A stretch of DNA of 64,000 bases, taken from positions 3,968,001-4,032,000 of the forward strand of contig NZ_JBDFMO010000001.1 of the NCBI RefSeq assembly GCF_047238305.1. The letters run 5' to 3'. The notes below the pieces were generated by a model. That model saw nothing but the letters and a program-made list of their open reading frames with translations, searched no databases and was not told the DNA's origin. The DNA is from Ferdinandcohnia sp047238305. Lineage in GTDB: Bacteria; Bacillota; Bacilli; Bacillales; Bacillaceae_L. The translations under genes and the position numbers were made by a program. Every line of letters starts with the position of its first letter. The stretch's first letter is position 1. Below are positions 18,302 to 25,417 of this stretch, piece by piece.

Positions 18302-19720
18302 ATGGGTCAATATCGTATTGAAAAAGATTTTCTTGGAGAAAAAGAGGTTCCGGTTGATGCTTATTATGGTGTCCAAACCATTCGGGCAGTTGAAAATTTC
18401 CCGCTAACCGGTTACCGAATTCATGAGGAATTAATTATCGCACTAGCAATGGTTAAGAAAGCTGCGGCATTAGCAAACATGGATGTGAAGCATTTATATG
18501 AAGGGCTTGGCAATCCAATCGTACAAGCCGCTGATGAAATCATAAATGGAAAACTGCATGACCAATTTATCGTAGATCCAATCCAGGGTGGTGCAGGGAC
18601 ATCGATTAATATGAATGCAAATGAAGTCATAGCTAATCGTGCACTTGAGATACTCGGACATGAAAAAGGAAAGTATTACGAATTAAGCCCAAACAGCCAT
18701 GTAAATATGTCCCAATCTACAAATGATGCGTTTCCAACAGCACTTCATATTGCTACACTCAATTTAGTTGAGAAATTGGTTAAAACGATGGAACATATGA
18801 AAGATGTTTTTCAGCAAAAAGCAACGGAATTTGATCATATTATCAAAATGGGTAGAACTCATCTTCAGGATGCCGTGCCCATTCGTCTTGGACAAGAATT
18901 CGCTGCATATGCCCGAGTTGTCGAACGCGATATAAAACGTATTCAGCAATCTCGCCAACATTTGTATGAGGTGAACATGGGGGCAACTGCCGTTGGAACG
19001 GGGCTAAATGCTTCCCCTCGTTATATTGAAAATGTCGTCAAACATTTAGCTAAAATTACTGGGCTTCCTTTAGTTGGTGCAGAACACCTCGTCGATGCCA
19101 CTCAAAATATTGATGCATACGCGGAAGTTTCCGCAGCATTAAAAATAAGTATGATGAATATGTCTAAAATCGCCAATGATTTGCGGTTAATGGCATCAGG
19201 GCCGCGTGCTGGACTTGGGGAAATCATCCTACCAGCTAGACAACCGGGTTCCTCCATCATGCCAGGTAAAGTAAACCCTGTTATGCCTGAAATGATAAAC
19301 CAAGTAGCATTCCAAGTGATTGGAAATGATCATACCATCTGCTTAGCTTCAGAAGCAGGTCAATTGGAGTTAAATGTAATGGAACCGGTGTTAGCATTTA
19401 ATTTAATTCAATCACTGAGCATTATGAAAAATGCCTTTCATGTATTTACTGAATACTGTTTAACTGGAATCAAAGCAAATGAGGACCGTATGAAGGAGTA
19501 CGTAGAAAAAAGCGTTGGTATTATTACGGCTGTAAATCCACATATCGGCTATGAAGTCGCGGCTCGTATCGCAAGAGAAGCGATAATTAATGGTAAACAA
19601 GTACGTGAACTTTGCTTGCAATATGATGTGTTAACCGAAGAAGAATTAGATCTAATATTAAACCCTTATGAAATGACAGAACCTGGGATTTCGGGAGCAT
19701 CGTTGCTGGAGAGAAATTAA
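18302..19720 (+). CDS. aspA: Aspartate ammonia-lyase (aspartase)
   Basis: The ATG at 18302 follows AAGGGAGAG; the earlier frame start at 18275 is inside that leader. The 472-residue protein matches the length of aspartase and has the fumarase/aspartase superfamily signature GSSIMPGKVNPVMPEMINQV, the catalytic-loop serine in it, and TNDAFPTALH near residue 140. It converts L-aspartate to fumarate and ammonia in the cytoplasm. Aspartase rather than fumarase is favoured by VGTGLNASPRYIENV and overall resemblance. No asparaginase or aspartate transporter is adjacent. Confidence 0.9.
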   Translation: MGQYRIEKDFLGEKEVPVDAYYGVQTIRAVENFPLTGYRIHEELIIALAMVKKAAALANMDVKHLYEGLGNPIVQAADEIINGKLHDQFIVDPIQGGAGTSINMNANEVIANRALEILGHEKGKYYELSPNSHVNMSQSTNDAFPTALHIATLNLVEKLVKTMEHMKDVFQQKATEFDHIIKMGRTHLQDAVPIRLGQEFAAYARVVERDIKRIQQSRQHLYEVNMGATAVGTGLNASPRYIENVVKHLAKITGLPLVGAEHLVDATQNIDAYAEVSAALKISMMNMSKIANDLRLMASGPRAGLGEIILPARQPGSSIMPGKVNPVMPEMINQVAFQVIGNDHTICLASEAGQLELNVMEPVLAFNLIQSLSIMKNAFHVFTEYCLTGIKANEDRMKEYVEKSVGIITAVNPHIGYEVAARIAREAIINGKQVRELCLQYDVLTEEELDLILNPYEMTEPGISGASLLERN

Positions 19721-19748
19721 TTAACGGACGATCACCGTCCCTTTTAAT

Positions 19749-19795
19749 AAAGGTATCATTACTCACTAAAGTGAAGAAATGATACCTTTTTTTAT
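19749..19795 (+). terminator. Terminator of the aspartase gene
   Basis: AAAGGTATCATT pairs with AATGATACCTTT and is followed by a run of T residues. Confidence 0.88.
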
Positions 19796-19810
19796 TGTTA
19801 TCTCTACCCA

Positions 19811-20165
19811 GGTGAAGAGGAAATCTGCGAGGTTGCTCGCATGGAATCCTCTTCATTGCGTTGATGAAAAGGAAAACCGCGAGAAATCCCGACTGAAATC
19901 CTCTTCATAACTCAGATGAAAAGGAAAACCGCGAGAAATCCCGACTGAAATCCTCTTCATAACTCAGATGAAAAGGAAAACCGTGAGAAATCCTGACTGA
20001 AATCCTCTTCATAACTCAGATGAAAAGGAAAACCGTGAGAAATCCTGACTGAAATCCTCTTCATAGCTCAGATGAAGGGGAAAACGGCGAAGAATCTCAC
20101 CTTAAATCCCCGTCATAGCCGAGATGAAAAGGATAATGACGGAATATCTTTCACCATCCTTTATT
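19811..20165. repeat. Tandem repeat array, about seven copies of a 52-bp unit
   Basis: Units start at 19811, 19863, 19915, 19967, 20019, 20071 and 20123, all exactly 52 bases apart and opening with GATGAAAAGGA or a close variant. Copies two and three match over almost the whole unit, as do four and five, while the outer copies are diverged, a normal sign of array growth. Each unit has a dyad pairing GATGAAAAGGA with TCCTCTTCAT. It fills most of the gap between aspA and the SDR gene. There are no unique spacers. Confidence 0.95.
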
Positions 20166-20201
20166 TGAACCACAGCCTCGGATACTAAAAGTCAAAAACA
20201 A

Positions 20202-20241
20202 AAAAAGCCTGCCTCCCTTCTAATCCTCAGGAAACAGGTTT
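20202..20241 (-). terminator. Terminator of the SDR gene
   Basis: On the minus strand AAACCTG and CAGGCTTTTTTT pair around a GC-containing loop. Confidence 0.75.
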
Positions 20242-20247
20242 CATTCT

Positions 20248-21033
20248 CTAAATCGCCTTCACCATACCGCCGTCAACCAGGTAGGCTTGACCGGTCAGAT
20301 AGGTATTCGCATCTGATACTAAAAATGTAACAAAGTTTGCGAATTCTTCAGGCGTGCCATAGCGTTTTAACGGAATGGTTTCTTTGAACATTTGCTCCAC
20401 TTCTTCAATCGGCTTTCCAAGTTTTTCGGCATTTACTTGATCCAAATGTGCCACTCGGTCGGTCGCGATACGCCCCGGTGCAACCGTATTGATCAAGATA
20501 TTATATGGAGCTAATTCGTCGGCTAATGTCTTTGCTAAACCGACAATTCCTAGGCGAAACGTATTAGAAAGAATCAATCCAGGAAGCGGCATCTTAATAG
20601 ATGAAGATGCAATGTTGATGATTTTTCCACCATTTTTTTGCAGGTAAGGTAGTGCTCCACGGATCATTCGAATATAGCTTAATAGATTTAATTCAAAGGC
20701 CCCCTGCCACGCTTCATCATCTAACTGGTCAAATGTTCCTGCTGGAGGTCCTCCCGCATTGTTAATCAAAATATCGATTGTGCCGAACGTATCTGCAGTA
20801 TGTTTAATTAAAGCCTCGATCTCTTCTTTATTGGTGATGTCTGTTTGAAGATATGACACTCTTCCCTTGTTAAAGGCTGAAAGCTCTGACTGAACAGTTT
20901 TTAATTTGTCCTCACTGCGGCTTGCAAGCATAACATTTGCGCCTTCTTTCACAAGCTGTGTTGCGATTGCTTTTCCAAGTCCTTGGCTAGATGCTACCAC
21001 AATGGCCGTTTTTCCATCTAAATTCAAATCCAT
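20248..21033 (-). CDS. SDR family oxidoreductase with atypical active site
   Basis: The 261-residue protein has the short-chain dehydrogenase fold: a cofactor-binding motif in the variant form ASSQGLGKAIA, the structural NNAG, a catalytic-region serine in IINIASSS, and a C-terminus ending DGGMVKAI. The normal YxxxK catalytic pair is absent; the aligned stretch reads LILSNTFRLGIVGLAKTLAD. It may use a different mechanism or may not be a classical reductase. The start follows AAGGAGTGA. Families annotated as 3-oxoacyl-ACP reductase-like include such variants. Confidence 0.85.
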   Translation of the reverse strand: MDLNLDGKTAIVVASSQGLGKAIATQLVKEGANVMLASRSEDKLKTVQSELSAFNKGRVSYLQTDITNKEEIEALIKHTADTFGTIDILINNAGGPPAGTFDQLDDEAWQGAFELNLLSYIRMIRGALPYLQKNGGKIINIASSSIKMPLPGLILSNTFRLGIVGLAKTLADELAPYNILINTVAPGRIATDRVAHLDQVNAEKLGKPIEEVEQMFKETIPLKRYGTPEEFANFVTFLVSDANTYLTGQAYLVDGGMVKAI

Positions 21034-21133
21034 ATGTATGTCACTCCTTTAGATTGGTTTATTCTTTAATTTTAGCTCACTTTTTTCGTTTTGTGTGGAC
21101 ATTTGGAAAATTATTACCTCTCCCTAAAACTAA

Positions 21134-21166
21134 AAAAGGGCAACTCCAACTAAAAGAGCTGCCCCT
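21134..21166 (-). terminator. Terminator of the EamA transporter gene
   Basis: On the minus strand GGGCAGCTC and GAGTTGCCC pair and are followed by TTTTTT. Confidence 0.75.
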
Positions 21167-21172
21167 ACCAAT

Positions 21173-22102
21173 CTATTTTGATACGGAAACCCCAACTTGC
21201 CTTTCAACCCGGGGTTTTCGTTCAAATAATTCTGTTCCCAATAAAACACCAATCACAATTAAAATAAATCCAACTAACTGAATCCATTTAAAGGCTTCAT
21301 TTAAAAACAGTACCGATCCGAGTAATGAAAAGAATGGCGAGAGGTTTAAGAAAATAGCCGTCTCCCCCGCACCAAGCTGCGAAATCGCAAAGTTATAGCA
21401 CAGGTTTCCAATTCCGGTCGAGATGATCGCTGATGCAATGAAAACCCACCACACATAAGATGGAGCTGCACCAATTTGTTGGATGGATGGACCTTCTACT
21501 GCAAAACTTAACATGACCAAAAACCCAGCCCCCATTAATAGCGCATAACTAGTAATCGTTTTAGGGTTCAATGTATAGGATGCTTTTCGGATAAAAATGA
21601 AGCTTAGGCCTTGCGCTATGACTGATAGAAACACAAATAAATCGCCACTTGAAAGCTCCGTAAAAGAGCCACCACCAAGGACCAAGATAAAGTAAATGCC
21701 GACTATACCAAAGAGCACCCCGGATATTTTTAACAATGTCATCCTCGCCTTTAGGAAGAGTACCGCTAAAAGATTGGTGACAAGCGGTATTAGGGCTAGA
21801 ATGGATGCGCCGTTTGTAGCACTTGTGTTGACCAGGCCAATGGAAAGCAAAGCTTGGTGAGCAAAAATTCCCGTAAATGCACTTAGTGCGACATAGCCGA
21901 ACTCATGTAGATTCATTTTCTGGAGATCCTTCTTCATATACAAAAAGACAAAAATGACAAGACCCGCAGCTAAAATTCGTAAACCAGTAATGGTGAAGGG
22001 AGGAAAGTTTTGGACCAATATTTTTATCGCAACAATATTTAGCCCCCATGCCATCATCACAAACAACAGAATGCCGTATAAAAAATGTTTCTGCACACAC
22101 AT
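21173..22102 (-). CDS. EamA/DMT family transporter
   Basis: The 309-residue protein has ten predicted membrane helices in two EamA repeats, as in the drug/metabolite transporter superfamily. Recognisable parts are MMAWGLNIVAIKILVQNFPP at the start of repeat one and GAGETAIFLNLSPFFSLLGS in repeat two. It probably exports or imports small metabolites; the substrate is unknown. It lies downstream of the relP-tetR operon but behind a strong terminator, so it is likely a separate unit. Confidence 0.88.
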   Translation of the reverse strand: MCVQKHFLYGILLFVMMAWGLNIVAIKILVQNFPPFTITGLRILAAGLVIFVFLYMKKDLQKMNLHEFGYVALSAFTGIFAHQALLSIGLVNTSATNGASILALIPLVTNLLAVLFLKARMTLLKISGVLFGIVGIYFILVLGGGSFTELSSGDLFVFLSVIAQGLSFIFIRKASYTLNPKTITSYALLMGAGFLVMLSFAVEGPSIQQIGAAPSYVWWVFIASAIISTGIGNLCYNFAISQLGAGETAIFLNLSPFFSLLGSVLFLNEAFKWIQLVGFILIVIGVLLGTELFERKPRVERQVGVSVSK

Positions 22103-22178
22103 CCATCCAATCTAAGTCCATACTTAATGCCATCTATTATACTTCATTTCTATTGAAAAAAGGCTCGAAAAAACAAAA

Positions 22179-22215
22179 TGTCCGGAAGGAGCTCAATGGA
22201 GTCTCCTACCGGACA
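22179..22215 (-). terminator. Terminator of the relP-tetR operon
   Basis: TGTCCGG and CCGGACA, with further pairing of AGGAG to CTCCT, make a strong stem followed by a T-rich tail on the minus strand. It separates tetR from the EamA gene. Confidence 0.88.
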
Positions 22216-22808
22216 AGTCCTTTTTTCAATAAATTTATTTCCGTCATAAAGTTTTTCATTGCCACATCTCGTGGTAAATCATGGGCAAATGCATGGATTA
22301 AATTGCGTAACAAGACCGATGTAATGATTTGCATAGCATGGAATAACTCTACCTCGTCTGAAACATTCATTTTGCTGATATTAATTCGTGAGCATAGCAT
22401 TTTAAAATTTTCGTTGATTTCATGTTCGCTAATCATTCGATCAAACGTACGCTCAATTTTATGAGTCATGTTGAGCAGTGAATTTTTTAAAAATGTCAAG
22501 TTTTCATTCTCATTTAAGAACAACTCAAAAAAGTCGATAAAGGTCTGAAACAAGTCACCGTCATACTTTTCGAGCATGGTAAGAAACGCTGCCTTCTTCT
22601 CCTTTGCAAACTCCCCTAATAAAAAGAAAAAGGCATCCTCCTTGTCCTCAAAATATTGATAAAAACTGCCACGTGAGATTCCAGCTGATTTGATAATATT
22701 TGAAATCGAGGCGTCAAACAAAGGGGCACTGGAAAATTCCTTTTTAGCCGCGACAATTAACGTTTGTTTTTTATCCTCAGGTAAATTAAAAAATGTCAGT
22801 TTTGGCAC
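22206..22808 (-). CDS. TetR/AcrR family regulator, probable regulator of the relP operon
   Basis: The GTG at 22808 is preferred over the one at 22814 because it is correctly spaced from GGGAGAGG and gives MPKLTFFNLPEDKKQ, a common start in the family. The 200-residue protein has an N-terminal TetR HTH (ISNIIKSAGISRGSFYQYFE) and a helical ligand-binding domain. It starts 22 bases after relP in the same operon. Three TGACA-N3-TGTCA palindromes around the operon promoter are the natural autoregulatory target. The ligand is unknown. Confidence 0.9.
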   Translation of the reverse strand: MPKLTFFNLPEDKKQTLIVAAKKEFSSAPLFDASISNIIKSAGISRGSFYQYFEDKEDAFFFLLGEFAKEKKAAFLTMLEKYDGDLFQTFIDFFELFLNENENLTFLKNSLLNMTHKIERTFDRMISEHEINENFKMLCSRINISKMNVSDEVELFHAMQIITSVLLRNLIHAFAHDLPRDVAMKNFMTEINLLKKGLVR

Positions 22809-22830
22809 TTCCACCTCTCCCTTTTTGTTT

Positions 22831-23550
22831 TTATTTGACTAATGATAGAAAGTCGTATGGAAGAAGGATTCGTTCGTCATTTTTATAATGCTCTTCCGCT
22901 TTTTCTGATTCTTTTAGCTTGTTCATTTCTCGCTGAAGCTTTTCCATTTTTTTATCTAATTGAGATGCAGTGATGGCTGCTTCCTTTAATTCATCCTTCA
23001 TATGCTGAGGAATTTCTTTATTATATTTGTAATAAATTTTATGTTCTAAGCTTGCCCAGAAATCCATTGCGATTGTACGGATTTGAATTTCAACGAAAAC
23101 ATGATCCTCACGGTCGGACATGAAGATTGGGATTTGGACAATTAAATGCAAACTTTGATATCCGTTTGGCTTTGGATTCTTAATATAATCTTTACATTCA
23201 ATTACAGTCACATCTTTTTGTTGTTGCAGCATTTCACTGATTTTATAAATATCTGAGATGTACGCGCATGTGATGCGAATTCCTGCAATATCACGGATGT
23301 TTTCTTTAATTGACTCAATGGTATAATCATACCCTTTGCGGTCGATTTTACTTAAAATACTTTCCGGCGACTTTAATCGCGATGAAACGTGTTCGATTGG
23401 GTTATAATCGTGAATGTATTTAAATTCCTGCTTTAAAATATTAATTTTCGTCATCATTTCTTCAAGAGCAAACTTATACGACATCATAAATCGTAATAGC
23501 TCGACCTTCATATCTTTTAACTGTTCCATTCTAATACCTACAGACATCAT
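22831..23550 (-). CDS. relP: Small alarmone synthetase (RelP/YwaC-like)
   Basis: The 239-residue protein is a synthetase-only RelA/SpoT homologue that makes pppGpp or ppGpp from ATP and GTP/GDP. The synthetase core is clear: ENIRDIAGIRITCAYISDIY, then NPKPNGYQSLHL for the nucleotide and acceptor loop, and EIQIRTIAMDFWASLEHKIY. It is much closer to Bacillus YwaC (SAS2) than to YjbM/RelQ. There is no hydrolase or TGS domain. A C-terminal extension of about 25 charged residues exceeds the usual length of about 210. AAGGAGACG precedes the ATGATG start. It is cotranscribed with a TetR regulator. Confidence 0.92.
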   Translation of the reverse strand: MMSVGIRMEQLKDMKVELLRFMMSYKFALEEMMTKINILKQEFKYIHDYNPIEHVSSRLKSPESILSKIDRKGYDYTIESIKENIRDIAGIRITCAYISDIYKISEMLQQQKDVTVIECKDYIKNPKPNGYQSLHLIVQIPIFMSDREDHVFVEIQIRTIAMDFWASLEHKIYYKYNKEIPQHMKDELKEAAITASQLDKKMEKLQREMNKLKESEKAEEHYKNDERILLPYDFLSLVK

Positions 23551-23558
23551 TCGTCTCC

Positions 23559-23678
23559 TTAATGAGATGTAATTGGTTTCTTTATGATTGACGCTTTGAC
23601 ACCTATTTTTTGCAGCCTTTTAACAAGCCTTCGTAATTTTAGTTTGTTTAGATCATTTTTCGGTTCATTCTTTAACAT
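23559..23678 (-). CDS. Possible 39-aa basic leader protein upstream of relP
   Basis: A 39-codon frame (MLKNEPKNDLNKLKLRRLVK and onward) lies between the operon promoter and relP. Its TAA overlaps the relP ribosome binding site (TAAGGAG), suggesting coupling. The predicted product is strongly basic and helical. An AGGTGA site lies 9 bases upstream of its ATG, but an overlapping ATG five bases earlier has better spacing and encodes only three codons. It could be a small protein or just leader sequence. Confidence 0.45.
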   Translation of the reverse strand: MLKNEPKNDLNKLKLRRLVKRLQKIGVKASIIKKPITSH

Positions 23679-23690
23679 GGCATCGTGTCA
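23678..23690. promoter_or_regulatory. Operator O3 of the relP-tetR operon (candidate)
   Basis: TGACACGATGCCA on the minus strand matches TGACA-N3-TGTCA with one mismatch. It overlaps the ribosome binding and start region of the 39-codon frame. Confidence 0.45.
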
Positions 23691-23703
23691 CCTCACTACT
23701 TAA

Positions 23704-23732
23704 ATTTTAGATGACACAGTGTCACTAGTCAA
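23704..23732 (-). promoter_or_regulatory. SigA promoter of the relP-tetR operon with operator in the spacer
   Basis: The minus strand shows TTGACT (23727-23732) and TAAAAT (23704-23709) separated by exactly 17 bases. The palindrome TGACACTGTGTCA (23712-23724) fills the spacer, so a bound repressor would occlude RNA polymerase. Confidence 0.75.
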
Positions 23733-23739
23733 TTAAAAA

Positions 23740-23752
23740 TGACACATTGTCA
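23740..23752. promoter_or_regulatory. Operator O2 of the relP-tetR operon (candidate)
   Basis: TGACAATGTGTCA on the minus strand repeats the TGACA-N3-TGTCA pattern, centred 28 bases upstream of the spacer operator. Confidence 0.65.
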
Positions 23753-23802
23753 CATTATCTTCACATAAGAAGCCTTCCCCAATTTTGAGAAAGGCCAAAG
23801 GT

Positions 23803-25104
23803 TTATAGTGCTGTACTTGTTTTTTCTACGACAGAATTTTTCTCTTTTAATTCAGGGTGTGCATCTCTGACAACACTTGGTCTTGCGAGGACTAACACTA
23901 CCCCAATTAATACAACCGCTGAAGTAATTAAAATATATTGACCTGGCATGACATCATACAAATAACCGAAAATAATCATCCCAAGCGGCATCAATGCAAC
24001 AGACATTGATTCAAGAATAGAAAACACGCGCCCTTTGAAATCATCATCAATCATTTTTTGCATCATCACTTGGATTGGTGTATTGACAACAATAACCATG
24101 GCTCCGAATGTAAACATGGCGATAAAATAGTACGCAAAAATGGACCAATAGGATAGGGAAATCATTAGGGGAATTGCCATTGCGCCCATAATAATCCCTA
24201 ATCCAATAATTCCGCGCTTAGAAACAAGGAACGGGAACTTCACTTCTTTTCGAATTGAGAAGTAAATCGAGAATAACAGCATTCCAACTGCAAATGCGCC
24301 TTGTGTGAAACCAAAATGCTGAGAAGCTAACTTCAATTTTTCAATTAAAATGAAGGAGTAACCGACCTCAAATGCCCCAAATAAGAAGTTAATAATTAAT
24401 GAAATCCAGATCATCGTCAGTAGAACCTGTTTTGTTTTCAAATAGCCAATGCCTGCTTTCATGCTTTGCCACATGGTTTCTTTTTGATCTTGCTCTTCCT
24501 TCGCCTTTCGTTTTGAGAATAGGTTGAAGTTCATTGTTGATTCAAGAAGAACAGCAAGTACGGAAGCGGCAATATACATTTCTAAAAATACTTCCATCGA
24601 TACAGTCCCGTATAAGAGCCCGCCAACTGCGGGACTCCCAATTGCAGCAAATGACATTGAAATCTGATTAAGTGACATTGCTCTTTGGATGCGGTCCTCA
24701 TCAACCAATCCTGTAACTGATGATGTAAAGGTTACACCTGTAAATGAAGTGGCGATGGATAAGACAACCGTTGTCGTGTAAATTGCTAACAGTGATAAAC
24801 CATAAGTCAAACTTACAAAAAGCAATCCGACAATCGCTAACGTCGTCACGAGTTGTGAGATGATCACGATTTTTTTTCGAGAATATTTGTCTGCCGCATA
24901 ACCAGCAAGCGGTGCCACAAGGGCCCTCGGCAATAAATTACAAATGAGATTCGTTGCAAAGCTTGTTGCAGAGCCTGTCAATTGAAGTATATAAAAACTT
25001 ATTGCGAATGCGTAAACTTGTGCGCCGAATGAGGAAATAATTTTACTAATCGTGAATGTAAATAAATGATACGTTGCTCTTTTAAGCTTTTGTTGTTCAT
25101 TCAT
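23803..25104 (-). CDS. MFS transporter (multidrug/macrolide exporter type)
   Basis: The ATG at 25104 follows GGAGGAATT; the longer frame to 25254 runs back through the promoter. The 433-residue protein has 12 predicted membrane helices in MFS form, with the loop 2-3 motif GYAADKYSRKKI. It resembles MFS efflux proteins of the MefA/enterobactin-exporter type. Two identical-arm palindromes flank its promoter, so it is probably repressed by a dedicated regulator. It is divergent from an XRE-TPR regulator gene. Confidence 0.88.
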   Translation of the reverse strand: MNEQQKLKRATYHLFTFTISKIISSFGAQVYAFAISFYILQLTGSATSFATNLICNLLPRALVAPLAGYAADKYSRKKIVIISQLVTTLAIVGLLFVSLTYGLSLLAIYTTTVVLSIATSFTGVTFTSSVTGLVDEDRIQRAMSLNQISMSFAAIGSPAVGGLLYGTVSMEVFLEMYIAASVLAVLLESTMNFNLFSKRKAKEEQDQKETMWQSMKAGIGYLKTKQVLLTMIWISLIINFLFGAFEVGYSFILIEKLKLASQHFGFTQGAFAVGMLLFSIYFSIRKEVKFPFLVSKRGIIGLGIIMGAMAIPLMISLSYWSIFAYYFIAMFTFGAMVIVVNTPIQVMMQKMIDDDFKGRVFSILESMSVALMPLGMIIFGYLYDVMPGQYILITSAVVLIGVVLVLARPSVVRDAHPELKEKNSVVEKTSTAL

Positions 25105-25128
25105 GCAAATTCCTCCAATAACGGAAAA

Positions 25129-25145
25129 GTTTAATTTAATTAAAC
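25129..25145. promoter_or_regulatory. Palindromic operator 1 of the MFS gene
   Basis: GTTTAATTTAATTAAAC has 7-base inverted arms (GTTTAAT/ATTAAAC) around a 3-base centre. It lies between the -10 box and the start codon of the MFS gene. Confidence 0.7.
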
Positions 25146-25158
25146 AAATCATAACACC

Positions 25159-25164
25159 ATTATA
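25159..25164 (-). promoter_or_regulatory. -10 box of the MFS gene promoter
   Basis: A perfect TATAAT on the minus strand lies between the two palindromes. The expected -35 region, TTAAAC about 18 bases upstream, is part of operator 2. Confidence 0.6.
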
Positions 25165-25182
25165 CTTTCTTTTCAACAAAAA

Positions 25183-25199
25183 GTTTAATATAATTAAAC
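25183..25199. promoter_or_regulatory. Palindromic operator 2 of the MFS gene
   Basis: GTTTAATATAATTAAAC repeats the arms of operator 1 with a different 3-base centre. Centre-to-centre distance is 54 bases, about five helical turns. It overlaps the -35 region. Confidence 0.7.
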
Positions 25200-25209
25200 A
25201 AAAGTAGAA

Positions 25210-25390
25210 AAGTGAAAGGCGCCCGACTGAGGAACATCGACTAACTACCGCCACGTCCTGTGGCGAACGTCGATGTCAGCACTTCCTGTGCAAGTCAAGC
25301 ATAAGACGAGCGCTGACAGAAGGTGCCCTTTACCTTCAGAAGCGATTGGCTTATGACCTCGAGCCGATGGCGCCTGGAACTGGACAATAC
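25210..25390. repeat. Structured intergenic element bounded by GGCGCC
   Basis: This GC-richer block stands out from the AT-rich flanks. GGCGCC occurs at both edges (25218-25223 and 25369-25374). Inside are nested stems CATCGAC/GTCGATG (25235-25241, 25269-25275) enclosing CGCCAC/GTGGCG, then GTCAGC/GCTGAC (25275-25280, 25312-25317) and GAAGGT/ACCTTC (25319-25324, 25332-25337). I recall similar sequence dispersed in Bacillus-type genomes, so it is probably a non-coding repeat or MITE-like element. It has no coding capacity. Confidence 0.65.
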
Positions 25391-25417
25391 AAAAAATAGG
25401 GAGAGTGCCTATTTCAC

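Noticed and set aside
19811..20165. CRISPR array or coding repeat
   Set aside because: Units are contiguous and vary by point changes; no frame stays open, since the unit length is not a multiple of three and stops occur in each.
25105..25417. Peptide pheromone gene for the XRE-TPR regulator
   Set aside because: The region is filled by the MFS promoter, two operators and the structured element; no small secreted peptide frame with a ribosome binding site was found.
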